Source: Streptomyces sp. WM6386 | Lineage (GTDB): Bacteria > Actinomycetota > Actinomycetes > Streptomycetales > Streptomycetaceae | Direction: 5' to 3' | Assembly (NCBI RefSeq): GCF_000972385.1 | Contig: NZ_JXTE01000024.1 | Span: 1 to 64,000 of the forward strand | Length of the DNA stretch: 64,000 bases | Shown: positions 15,993 through 24,427 of the stretch, piece after piece | Position numbering within the stretch: position 1 is the first letter of the stretch | Layout: every line of letters begins with the position of its first letter | Position numbers and translations under genes: made by a program | Notes under the pieces: generated by a model | Told to the model about the DNA's origin: nothing | The model's database searches: none | What the model saw: the letters and a program-made list of their open reading frames with translations, nothing else

Positions 15993-17061
15993 GAAACAGA
16001 CCGGCACGGCCAAGGTGCTGCTCTACAAGAGCACGTCCTTCGATCTCCTGGGCCATATGTCCCTGACCTCGCTGCTCGTCGAGGCGTTCCGGCGCGAGCT
16101 GGAGCCCGGCGATCCGGAGGACGAGGTGGACATCCGGCTGCGCTATGTGCGCAGGCCCGATCCGCGGCTGATCGACGGACCGCGCACCATCCACAATCTG
16201 CGCAGTCAGATCGGCAGGCTCGGCGTGACGATCTCACGGCGCGGCGACACCGTGGTGGACCGGGAGTTCTCGGTCCGGGAACTGCTCGGCCCGGTGCTGC
16301 AGCACGTGGTCCAGCAGATCGACCCGGAGGAAGAGGTCTGGGGGTTCTGTCTGGACCATCCCTCTTTGGCCATGGTGGCGCTCGCGCGTTCCACCCCCGA
16401 GGTCGAGGGCACCATGGACCTCAATCTGCGCGAGTCCCGGCGCAACTTCGCCATCCGCAAGGTGGAGGAGCCGCCGGTACCCCGGATCGCCCCCGAGGAG
16501 CTGGGCATCGATCCGGCCGCCCTGGGACCGGTGACCGTCCTCATCGCGGGTGAGATGTACGAGCATCTCTATTTGATGAAGCTCTCGCGGCGACTGGAGG
16601 AGGGCGGCTTCCTGCTCGGCAAGGTGCGCCGGGTCCTGGAACCGGAGCCGCAGGAGCGGGACGGCGAGGAGTCCGCCGAGCGCTATCTGGTGGAGATCAC
16701 GGATGTCACGCCGGCGGAGCACGCGGGCGCCGGCGCCCTGCACTTCACCTTCACCGGCGACTCCTTCCGTGAGGTGAACCGGCTGCTGTCCGCGTCCGAG
16801 GACAAACAGCTGATGGGCTGGTACCACACGCACCTGTTCTCCGGTCAGGAGTCAGGGCTGTCGGGCATCGACGTGGACCTGCATCTGGGCACCTTCCGGC
16901 AGCCCTGGCAGGTGGCCGGACTTGTCAACATCACCAGCGACGAGCGGCTGCTGCGTTTCTACGCACGCTTCGGCGACGGTGTGCGCGAGGTCGAACAGTG
17001 GGTGGGGGATGAGCGCGGCCGATACCGCCTTGAGCGTGCTGCAGTGGTCGAGGAACTGTGA
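15982..17061 (+). CDS. JAB/MPN (JAMM) metallopeptidase, deubiquitinase-like
   Basis: The 359-residue protein has an uncharacterised N-terminal domain (about 1-175) and a C-terminal JAB domain. The JAMM residues are visible: Glu near 206-207 (EEGGFLLG), H282 and H284 in WYHTHLF, then S294 and D297 in LSGID. The His-to-Ser spacing is nine residues, two more than the usual seven. JAB proteins remove ubiquitin-like tags or process their C-termini with a zinc ion. It overlaps the E2 fusion by 11 bases and completes an E1/E2/JAB set. The N-terminal domain contains HPSLAMVALARS and may bind the ubiquitin-like domain or E2. Confidence 0.87.
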   Translation: MSTEKQTGTAKVLLYKSTSFDLLGHMSLTSLLVEAFRRELEPGDPEDEVDIRLRYVRRPDPRLIDGPRTIHNLRSQIGRLGVTISRRGDTVVDREFSVRELLGPVLQHVVQQIDPEEEVWGFCLDHPSLAMVALARSTPEVEGTMDLNLRESRRNFAIRKVEEPPVPRIAPEELGIDPAALGPVTVLIAGEMYEHLYLMKLSRRLEEGGFLLGKVRRVLEPEPQERDGEESAERYLVEITDVTPAEHAGAGALHFTFTGDSFREVNRLLSASEDKQLMGWYHTHLFSGQESGLSGIDVDLHLGTFRQPWQVAGLVNITSDERLLRFYARFGDGVREVEQWVGDERGRYRLERAAVVEEL

Positions 17062-17866
17062 CGGGGACCGATCGGCGCCGCCGGAGGGAGACCTGAGGGA
17101 CCTCCAGGACCTGGCCGCCCCGCCGCCGGACGTGACGGACGAGGTGGTCCGGGTCGCCGTGTACGGCGCCGCCCGGCTGCGCCTGGACCGGCTGGCGGAA
17201 CAGGAGCGTCGCCCGGTCGGGGCCGGCGCGCTGCTGCTGGCGGCGGCGATAGGCGCACGGGCGCAGGAGGAGCTGGCCGCCGAGGCCGTCCGGGCGGTCC
17301 CGGCCGCCCGCTCGCTGTGGGACGTCCTCGCCCATCACACCGTGGTGGCACCCGCCCTGCCGCACTGTGCGAGCACTCCGCTGCTGGCCGAACGGCTGCG
17401 GGACGCCTCGCCACTCACCGCGGTCCTGGACCGGCCGAACCCGCCCGGCGAGTCGGCGGCCGAACTCCTTCTGGAGGACGTCCTCCTGACGCATCCTCAG
17501 GGTCGCCGTCTACTCACGAGCGTCTACTGCGCGGCCCCGGCCTCCCCCGGGCAGGCCCTGTGGCGCGGCCGGCTTCTGGACCAACTACGGATGCAGGACC
17601 GCGAGTTGGTGCTGGATGTGTACGAGGCCGCGCTGCTGCGGCACCAGGCCGAGCACCTTGTGCTGATCCGACAGGCCCGGCTGTGTCTCACCGTTCCGCC
17701 CGATCTGCCCTCGGCCCGTCCGGTCGCCCAGTGGTGGGCCGCGCTGGCCCGGCTGGAGCGTTCGCATCCGCGGCTGCTGCGGGCCCGCACGGGCATCACC
17801 CGGCAGTACCTGGCGGGCGTGAGCCTGTACCGACAGGTCGAACGACTGGAGGCGATCACCGCATGA
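17009..17866 (+). CDS. Hypothetical helical protein between JAB and FtsH-like genes
   Basis: I do not recognise this 285-residue protein. It is rich in Leu, Ala and Arg and mostly predicted helical, with no obvious membrane segment or catalytic motif. The ATG at 17009 overlaps the JAB gene by 53 bases; a GTG at 17036 is an alternative. Its stop overlaps the next ATG (ATGA at 17863), so it is tightly coupled to the AAA+ gene. Its position suggests an adaptor or subunit of the FtsH-like machine. Confidence 0.6.
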   Translation: MSAADTALSVLQWSRNCDGDRSAPPEGDLRDLQDLAAPPPDVTDEVVRVAVYGAARLRLDRLAEQERRPVGAGALLLAAAIGARAQEELAAEAVRAVPAARSLWDVLAHHTVVAPALPHCASTPLLAERLRDASPLTAVLDRPNPPGESAAELLLEDVLLTHPQGRRLLTSVYCAAPASPGQALWRGRLLDQLRMQDRELVLDVYEAALLRHQAEHLVLIRQARLCLTVPPDLPSARPVAQWWAALARLERSHPRLLRARTGITRQYLAGVSLYRQVERLEAITA

Positions 17867-19782
17867 CCACCGCCACACGCCGTATCTGCGTCATCGCCCC
17901 CGACGAGGAGTCGCTGCGGGCCCTGCGCCGGCAGCCGTCCGACGTCACGGTCGCCCAGGCGCTGGCGTCGGGCCCCTATCTGCTGCGGGCCCCGCTGGAG
18001 CCGGGCTGGGGCCTGCTGCGCTGGGAGTCCGTCGCCACCGAGCTGCTGCTCCAGTCCGAGCTTCCCTACGGCACGCCGGTCTACCCGCCGACGTATTCAC
18101 CGGCACCGGCACCGGAGACCCCTACCGCTCCCCCGTCGCCCTCGCTGTCCAAACAGCCCTCGGATTCGGGCACCGAGGCCGCGCCCCAGGAGCCGGAGTA
18201 CCGGCACCCGCAGCCCCGGGAACTGCACGAGGCCGAGTCCACGGTGCTGGCCTACGGCCGCGACATCGCCCAGGTCTCCTCGCTGCTCAGGGCGGGTCTG
18301 TCCGTGCTGGTCGTGGCCGAGAAGCCGGTCGTACCGCATCTGTGGCGGGAGATGGCGACCCGCGCCGGGCTGCGGGCGGAGGTCCTGGAGGACGCCGAGG
18401 AGCTCCAGGACGCCGAGGAGGCGTCGGCGCGGGACCAGCCGCCGCCGGACCTGATCCCGGTGCAGCAGAATCCGCGCCAGCGGCTGCTGGCCCGGCTGCG
18501 GGAACTGATCCGCGGGCTCAACGACGACCAGGTGCTGGTCGTCCAGCATCTCGATCTGCTCGCCGGGGGCAGCGACGGCTCGCTGTCTGCCGAGGCCCGC
18601 GAGGTGACCGAGCTGCTGCACGGGGCTCCGGAGCGGGTGATGCTCGCCTTCGCGGCGCCCTCGCTCTCGGTGCCCGAGGTGCTCGCCGAGCGGTTCAGCA
18701 CCCGGGTGTCCATCACCGGCGTGCCACGGACGGTGTGGTTCCGCGACGACGACGAGGAACAGCCGCTGGGCCGGGCCCTGGTGACGGTGGGCGAGGCGGC
18801 CCGGTTCAGCCGGTACGACCCCGTCGAGTTCTACAAGCACGTGGCGGGCATGAACCCGGTCCTGCTGCGCCAGGCGATGCGGTACGCGATGAGTGTGCAC
18901 CGGGACCACGCGGAGCCGAGCGCGCGCGATCTGTACGCCACCATCCGGGCGTTCAAGGCCCAGATGTCGAGCAACTTCGAGGTCCCGGACGTCGGTTTCG
19001 ACGACATCGCGGGCTACGACGAGGTGAAGGAGCAGATCCAGCGGGCGATCGACATCGTGATCGGCCACCATCGGCTGCCCCCGCAGTTCGACCATCTGCG
19101 CACCAAGCTGATCCCGCGGGGCTTCATCTTCCATGGCCCGCCGGGTACCGGTAAGACGCTGTTCGCCAAGGCCATCGCCAACCGGATGAACGCCACGATC
19201 CTGGTGGTCTCGGGTCCGGAGATCATGGGCACCTACGTCGGTGAGAGCGAGCGCAACGTCCGGGAGATCTTCGCCGAGGCGCGGCGCAACGCCCCCTCGG
19301 TGGTCGTCTTCGACGAGTTCGACTCCATCGCCTCCCGTCGCTCGGACCACTCCGACGGCGGCTCCCGGGCCGGCAACGCGGTGGTGGCGCAGATCCTCAC
19401 CGAGATGGACGGCTTCCGCCCCGAGGTGCCGACCCTGGTGATCGGCACCACCAACCGGCTGAACCTGATCGACGAGGCGCTGCTGCGGCCCAGCCGCTTC
19501 GAGACCATCAGCATCGACGTGCCCAACGACGAGGCCCGGTTGAAGATGATCGGCCTGCACGCACGGAAGTTCGGGATAGACGTCAGCGGCGGGGTCGACG
19601 AGCTGATCGCGGCGGCGCTGAAGGGCCGCAACGGCGACGACATCCACTCCGTGTTCCGTGACGCCTTCGTCGCCGCCCACTTCCAGGACCCGCCGGTGTC
19701 GCCCACGGCCGAGCAGCTCGGCCAGATCGTGGGGCAGCTCCAGCGCACCCGCCGGCAGCAGCGGCGCTCCAGCAGGCTCTGA
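17863..19782 (+). CDS. FtsH/Cdc48-like AAA+ ATPase with a degenerate first AAA unit
   Basis: The 639-residue protein has an N-terminal domain, a Pro-rich linker (about 72-105), a degenerate ATPase-like unit (about 125-330) and a full AAA+ domain. In the first unit the P-loop position reads VLVVAEKPVVPHL and the Walker B position VLVVQHLDLL. In the second, Walker A GPPGTGKT is near 426, Walker B VVVFDEFDSIA near 480, and the second region of homology near 527 (GTTNRLNLIDEALLRPSRFE). There is no protease domain or membrane helix, so it is FtsH-like only in its ATPase. Next to MoxR and vWA-like genes it fits the FtsH/MoxR/vWA ternary conflict systems known from comparative genomics. Inferred role: remodelling or unfolding tagged or invader proteins. 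Confidence 0.87.
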   Translation: MTTATRRICVIAPDEESLRALRRQPSDVTVAQALASGPYLLRAPLEPGWGLLRWESVATELLLQSELPYGTPVYPPTYSPAPAPETPTAPPSPSLSKQPSDSGTEAAPQEPEYRHPQPRELHEAESTVLAYGRDIAQVSSLLRAGLSVLVVAEKPVVPHLWREMATRAGLRAEVLEDAEELQDAEEASARDQPPPDLIPVQQNPRQRLLARLRELIRGLNDDQVLVVQHLDLLAGGSDGSLSAEAREVTELLHGAPERVMLAFAAPSLSVPEVLAERFSTRVSITGVPRTVWFRDDDEEQPLGRALVTVGEAARFSRYDPVEFYKHVAGMNPVLLRQAMRYAMSVHRDHAEPSARDLYATIRAFKAQMSSNFEVPDVGFDDIAGYDEVKEQIQRAIDIVIGHHRLPPQFDHLRTKLIPRGFIFHGPPGTGKTLFAKAIANRMNATILVVSGPEIMGTYVGESERNVREIFAEARRNAPSVVVFDEFDSIASRRSDHSDGGSRAGNAVVAQILTEMDGFRPEVPTLVIGTTNRLNLIDEALLRPSRFETISIDVPNDEARLKMIGLHARKFGIDVSGGVDELIAAALKGRNGDDIHSVFRDAFVAAHFQDPPVSPTAEQLGQIVGQLQRTRRQQRRSSRL

Positions 19783-19830
19783 CCGGCACGACAGACCCGA
19801 CAGACCCGACAGCAGAGGGAGGAGGCCACG

Positions 19831-20997
19831 GTGAGCTGGGGCCAGGAGACCGTCGACACCATCAGGGACCTGGAGTACGTACGGCGGCAGCTGGGCGACG
19901 AGTTCGTCGGCCGGGAGCGCGCCGTCAGACTGCTCCAGCTCGCCGTGGTCTGCCAGGAGCACGCGCTGCTGCTCGGCCCCACCGGCACCGCGAAGAGCGA
20001 GCTGATCTCCGCGCTGGCCCGGCAGATCGAGGCCCGGCACTTCAGCTATCTGCTGACCCGGTTCACCGAGCCGTCGGAGATCTTCGGGGCGCTGGACTTC
20101 GACCGGTTCCGCCAGGGCACCTACCATGTGCGCACCGAGGGGATGCTGCCGCAGGCCGAACTCGTCTTCCTGGACGAGGTGTTCCAGGGCAGCAGCGCCA
20201 TCCTCAACACCCTGCTGACGCTGCTCAACGAGCGCCGCTACCACAACGGCGCCCGGGCGGAGAGCGCCCCGTTGGTCAGTCTTCTGGGGGCCACCAACGA
20301 CATCCCCGACGACCCGGGGCTGACCGCGTTCTCGGACCGGTTCCTGATCCGGCTGCTGGTGGAACCCGTGGGCGGCACCGACCTGGAGCGGCTGCTGCTG
20401 GTCGGCTGGCGGCACGAGACACGGCGGCTGGCCGCGACGGGCGGCGAGGCGCCCCCGGCCCGCGGCGGCACCCTGACGGTCGAGCGTCTCACCCGGCTCT
20501 CGCTGCGGCTTCGGGACATCGACCTGGATCCGGTCCTCGGTGAACACCGGGAACTGGTACGGCAGTTGCTGATCCAGGGGGTCAAGCTGTCGGACCGGCG
20601 GCTGGTGCGCAGCCTGAAGCTGGTCGCCGGTGCCGCGCTGCTGCGCGAGTCGCAGACGGCCCAGCCGGTGGACCTGTGGCCGCTGGCCCACATCTGGACC
20701 GACCCCGCGGACCGCACCACGGTGGAGGAGGCCGTGCACGCCGTGGTGGAGAAGCACGGCGGAGAGCCCTCCCGGCGGCGCCGCCCGGACCACGAGATCC
20801 TGCTGGACGCTCGTGAGGTCAGCGCCCCGCTCACCGCCGAACGCCGCCCCAGCGAATGGAGCGTGATCGACGGGCTCCACAAACTCGGCGCCCTCTCACG
20901 GGAGTTGAGGGAGCAACAGCCGGTGAACTCACAGACCGAGGCAGAGCTGTCTCGTATCATTGCCGAAGTGAACGTGCTCCTCGACCAGTTCGAGTGA
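19831..20997 (+). CDS. MoxR-family AAA+ ATPase
   Basis: The 388-residue protein has Walker A GPTGTAKS near 50-57, Walker B LVFLDEVFQGS near 112-122, and the MoxR hallmark stretch EIFGALDFDRFRQGTYHVRTEGMLPQ split over two strands. Sensor and lid motifs (GATNDIPDDPGLTAFSDRFLIR) are intact. MoxR ATPases act as chaperones and usually pair with vWA proteins. The GTG start is preceded by a strong GGGAGGAGG site, and 48 bases separate it from the FtsH-like gene. Those bases carry two tandem copies of AGACCCGAC. Together with the FtsH-like and vWA-like genes it forms the core of module C. Confidence 0.9.
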   Translation: MSWGQETVDTIRDLEYVRRQLGDEFVGRERAVRLLQLAVVCQEHALLLGPTGTAKSELISALARQIEARHFSYLLTRFTEPSEIFGALDFDRFRQGTYHVRTEGMLPQAELVFLDEVFQGSSAILNTLLTLLNERRYHNGARAESAPLVSLLGATNDIPDDPGLTAFSDRFLIRLLVEPVGGTDLERLLLVGWRHETRRLAATGGEAPPARGGTLTVERLTRLSLRLRDIDLDPVLGEHRELVRQLLIQGVKLSDRRLVRSLKLVAGAALLRESQTAQPVDLWPLAHIWTDPADRTTVEEAVHAVVEKHGGEPSRRRRPDHEILLDAREVSAPLTAERRPSEWSVIDGLHKLGALSRELREQQPVNSQTEAELSRIIAEVNVLLDQFE

Positions 20998-21025
20998 GCG
21001 CGGGAACATTACAGGGGGTACCCCA

Positions 21026-21820
21026 ATGTGCAATCCCCGACGGGTCCGGGTCCGGGCCTCCAGCCGACTCACCCGTATGTGGCAGGAGGAGTTGCGCCGG
21101 ACAGGCCGGGCGAGCGCCGACGTGGCCGGCGAGGCGACGCTGCGCCAGGAGTTCGGGACACTGCTCGGCGCCGCGGCGCGCCGCGCGTTCGAGGCGGCGC
21201 TCGGGGCCGACACCCGCTGGACGTGGCAGGACGGCACCTACCGGATGGAGCTGGACGGCGGCACGGTCGCCTACCACCTCGACACCGGTGAGATCGAGAT
21301 GACCGCACGGCTGGTCGATATGGTGAGCGCCGAGGCCGAGGTGACCCGCGTGGTCGAGGGCACGGTCGACGTCCACACCACGGCCGAGCGGACCGAGCGG
21401 TACTACGACGACAACTGGGGCAATCTCACCAAGGAGGTCGCCGAGCGCAGCGCCCGTCTGGAGGCGCAGGACCGTGCCGACCGCAAGGCCGCCGAGCAGG
21501 CCGCCCGCGAGGAGGAGAAGGCCCGCCTCGCCGGGCAGGCGACCCTGGCCGCCCAGCGCACGGAGCTGGACGCCGAGGCCCGCGAGGAGGCCGAGCGGCG
21601 GGTCGCGGCCACGGCCGAGCAGCGGCGGGAGGAGCTCTCCCGGGACGCCGCCGACCGGCTCGCGGACGCCCGTACGGACTTTCTGCGTCCGGTGCACGAA
21701 GTACTGGCCGTGGCCTACCGGGACGCCATCGTGGAGTACGCACGTGCGAACGGCGCGCAGGCCCTCCAGGTCGACGAGACGGACGGGATGCTCAACATCC
21801 AGTTCGAGATGGAGGCCTGA
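21026..21820 (+). CDS. Hypothetical coiled-coil accessory protein of the FtsH/MoxR module
   Basis: The 264-residue protein starts at an ATG 28 bases after the MoxR stop, with AGGGGG as a likely ribosome site. A basic N-terminus is followed by an alpha/beta domain (about 40-125). Then comes a long charged coiled coil (about 130-215, rich in Ala, Glu, Arg). A short C-terminal alpha/beta segment ends the protein. No enzymatic motif is visible. It resembles the accessory proteins that accompany FtsH/vWA/MoxR ternary operons, though I cannot name the domain with certainty. Confidence 0.7.
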   Translation: MCNPRRVRVRASSRLTRMWQEELRRTGRASADVAGEATLRQEFGTLLGAAARRAFEAALGADTRWTWQDGTYRMELDGGTVAYHLDTGEIEMTARLVDMVSAEAEVTRVVEGTVDVHTTAERTERYYDDNWGNLTKEVAERSARLEAQDRADRKAAEQAAREEEKARLAGQATLAAQRTELDAEAREEAERRVAATAEQRREELSRDAADRLADARTDFLRPVHEVLAVAYRDAIVEYARANGAQALQVDETDGMLNIQFEMEA

Positions 21821-22081
21821 ATGCGGGTCAGGGTCGAGTTCCGCTACAACGCGGAGACCGGCGAGGTCGAGCTGTTCCAGATCGACGACATCGGCCGGAC
21901 CACCCGGTTGCAGGACCACGACGCCGCGCACGATGACATCGCGTATGCGATCGGCCGGGTGCTGGACCGCAGACCGGGCGTGCAGGAGGTGGTCGACGAC
22001 GGCCGTACGGGTCCCGCCGTCGCGCTGACCGTGCCCGACGAACCCGAGCGGCCCCCCGAGCGGGAGCGGCTCCAGGAATGA
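21821..22081 (+). CDS. Small acidic accessory protein
   Basis: This 86-residue protein begins directly after the preceding stop and ends overlapping the next ATG (22078), so it is translated as part of the operon. Two beta strands (RVRVEFRYN and EVELFQIDD) precede a helix (AYAIGRVLDR) and a final strand. It has no cysteines or catalytic motifs. It may be a small adaptor of the ternary system. Confidence 0.75.
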   Translation: MRVRVEFRYNAETGEVELFQIDDIGRTTRLQDHDAAHDDIAYAIGRVLDRRPGVQEVVDDGRTGPAVALTVPDEPERPPERERLQE

Positions 22082-22746
22082 CGAGATCGCCCGACCTCCT
22101 GGTACGCGCCGCCTTCTGCTACGCGGAGGCGGGCGACTACGCCCAGGCCGCCCGGTGCCATGAGCAGGCGGGGCACCGGCTGAAGGCGGCCGAGCTGTGG
22201 GAGCAGGCCAAGGATCCGGCGCGTGCCGCCGAGTGCTGGCTGCGCGAGGGCCGGCCGGGCCGGGCCGCCGAGTGCCTGCTGTCGATCGGGCGGTACGAGG
22301 CGGCCGCCGAGTGTTTCGAGGCGGCGGGCGACCTGCTGCGGGCGGGCTGGACCCTGGTCACCCTGACCCAGTCCTTCGCCACCGCGGAGCAGTTGTTCAT
22401 CACCGCCCGGCCGGAACCCGGGGGGCAGGAGCTGCGACGCCGGATCGGCCGCCGACTCGCCGCGGCCCGTGCGTACGGCGAGGCCGCCGCCCTGGTTCAG
22501 ACCCTGGCCGGGGCGGCGGACCGGCTGGGCGGCCTCTCCTCCGCCCGGGAACGGGAGGAGGTCGAGCTGTGGGCGGTGACCGCGGCGGAGCTGGTGGGCC
22601 GTCCGGATCTCGGCGCCCTGGTCTTCGCGGCCTCCTACCGGGCCGGCGTGACCGGGTGCGCCGACCGCTGGCAGCAGTGGGCGGCCCGGGTCCTGGGCGA
22701 CACCACCGGCGTGCCCACGGGACCCGCGCCCCCGCCCGCCTCGTAG
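22078..22746 (+). CDS. TPR-like helical repeat protein
   Basis: The 222-residue protein shows short regular helical repeats in its first half: AFCYAEAGDYAQAARCHEQAG, then ELWEQAKDPARAAECWLREG, then CLLSIGRYEAAAECFEAAGD. These are TPR/SEL1-like protein-interaction repeats. The second half is helical without clear motifs. It overlaps the previous gene by ATGA. It probably scaffolds the FtsH-like, MoxR and propeller proteins. The C-terminus of the following protein carries a similar repeat. Confidence 0.75.
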   Translation: MTRSPDLLVRAAFCYAEAGDYAQAARCHEQAGHRLKAAELWEQAKDPARAAECWLREGRPGRAAECLLSIGRYEAAAECFEAAGDLLRAGWTLVTLTQSFATAEQLFITARPEPGGQELRRRIGRRLAAARAYGEAAALVQTLAGAADRLGGLSSAREREEVELWAVTAAELVGRPDLGALVFAASYRAGVTGCADRWQQWAARVLGDTTGVPTGPAPPPAS

Positions 22747-22783
22747 CACCGCACCAGACTTGGATCCACGCATCGGGGGACGG

Positions 22784-24427
22784 ATGAACACTCCAAAGCG
22801 GAACAAGAGAAGGATCTTCCCTGCCGCGCGTCCCGCCTGGCCCGGCTACCCTCCCGCCCCCGGCGAGCCTCCGAAGCCCTCGCGCTTCGCGGCGGTGCCG
22901 GTGCCGAGCCAGGCCGGCCCGCCGCCGTCCGAGCCACCGCCCGCGGAGTACGAACCGGAGCCGCCACCCTGGTCGGCCGCAGCCCGGTTCCCGTCCCCCA
23001 GGGCCGCCCTGGGTCATGTCGCGGCGACCGCCGCCCTCGGGCCGCCGGGGCTGCGCAGATCACCGCACGACAACTCCGTATGGGCGCTGCTGGGCCCGGG
23101 GCAGCGGCCGGGCATACCCCTGGTGGCGGGCTACGGCGGCACGGTCTACCAGGCCGACACCGACGGCGTGTTGTGGCCCGAGGACCGGTCGGCGCCCGGG
23201 GCGCGGGCCGCGGGCCGGATCACCGCGGTCATCGGCTGGGACGACGTCCCGCTCGCCGAACTGGCCGGGCACAGCCCGGTCGGCGCCCCGCCGCGCGGCC
23301 TGCGGGAGATCGCCGTACTGGCCCCGGGGGCGCTGGCCCGCTGGCTGCTGCGGCGCGCGCTGGCCACCGGGGTGCACACCACGTTCACGCCGGTGGAGCG
23401 CGTCGGCCCGGGCGGCCGGACCGACGCGGGCTGGCTGCTGCTGCGGCTGCGTGCCACGGACGGTGCCGTGCCCGCCGGTCTGGTGGAGGCCTGCGGGCGG
23501 CTGCCGGGAACGGTCGCCTGCCGGCCGGCCGACCCGGACTGCCGGGTCCTGATCGATCTGCGGCTCCAACTGCCGCTGGAGGACACCCTGTTGCTCGACG
23601 AGCAGGCGGACGGTCTCCATGTGGTGGTGGAGTGCACGACGGCCGGTCCGCCCTGGCGGTGGCAGCCGCTGGGCAAGCCGGCCGCGGGGGCGCTGCTGGA
23701 CGCCGGTCCGGCCCTGAGCACGGCCGAGCCGCAGCGCACTCCGGTGCCCGTGCCCGCCCTGGGCCCCCCGCTGCCGGTCCGGCTGGTCCCGAGCCCCAGG
23801 GCGCCGAGCCGGGTCGACGCCGTGCTGATCTCGGACGCCGAACTGGAGGGCCTGCGCCGGTTCCTGCGCTCCCGCCCGCTGCACGAGACCGCCGTGGTGG
23901 CCTTCGGTCCGGGGCGCCATCTGGTGACCGAGCCGCCGGGCCTCCTTGAGTCCCTGCCCTTCGGGATCTGCGTCTACCAGGCCGGTCCTGGCGCCCTGTA
24001 CCTGGAGAGCGGCTGTGTGCTCAGTCCGCCGCTGCCGGACCCGGCCCGCGAGGAGGTCCTCGGCCTGGGCAGCGACGTCATCAAGGTGTTGTGCCGGGAC
24101 GGCGCCTGGGAGCTGCGCTTCGACGACGTACGGCCGGCCTGGCATCTGTGGGTGCCGCGGGCGCCCGTCTTCGCGACCGGCGTCTCGCAGTCGGCCCGTG
24201 AGCTGCTGGGGCGGCTGGCCCGGTTGGCGCCGGCACCGGAGCCGACGGCACCCGCGGCCGTACGCACCCCGGAGACGGAGCGCCGGCGGCTGAACCAGGC
24301 GGCCATGGAGCACTCGCTGCGCGGCGAGTACCGCGAGGCCGCCGAACTCCTCGAACAGGCAGGGCACTTCCAGCGTGCCGCGCAACTGTACGAGCGTGCC
24401 GCCGCCCAGCTCGACGAGGCGCAGTGA
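22784..24427 (+). CDS. Accessory protein of the MoxR/beta-propeller system, C-terminal TPR-like repeats
   Basis: I chose the ATG at 22784, which has GGGGGACGG upstream; a TTG eight codons earlier is less likely. The 547-residue protein has a basic, Pro-rich, disordered N-terminus (about 1-80) and alternating alpha/beta domains (about 85-480). Two TPR-like helices close it (MEHSLRGEYREAAELLEQAG, near 515). It looks like the uncharacterised partner encoded beside beta-propeller proteins in MoxR/vWA systems, but I see no catalytic residues. The stop overlaps the GTG of the propeller gene (GTGA at 24424). Confidence 0.65.
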   Translation: MNTPKRNKRRIFPAARPAWPGYPPAPGEPPKPSRFAAVPVPSQAGPPPSEPPPAEYEPEPPPWSAAARFPSPRAALGHVAATAALGPPGLRRSPHDNSVWALLGPGQRPGIPLVAGYGGTVYQADTDGVLWPEDRSAPGARAAGRITAVIGWDDVPLAELAGHSPVGAPPRGLREIAVLAPGALARWLLRRALATGVHTTFTPVERVGPGGRTDAGWLLLRLRATDGAVPAGLVEACGRLPGTVACRPADPDCRVLIDLRLQLPLEDTLLLDEQADGLHVVVECTTAGPPWRWQPLGKPAAGALLDAGPALSTAEPQRTPVPVPALGPPLPVRLVPSPRAPSRVDAVLISDAELEGLRRFLRSRPLHETAVVAFGPGRHLVTEPPGLLESLPFGICVYQAGPGALYLESGCVLSPPLPDPAREEVLGLGSDVIKVLCRDGAWELRFDDVRPAWHLWVPRAPVFATGVSQSARELLGRLARLAPAPEPTAPAAVRTPETERRRLNQAAMEHSLRGEYREAAELLEQAGHFQRAAQLYERAAAQLDEAQ

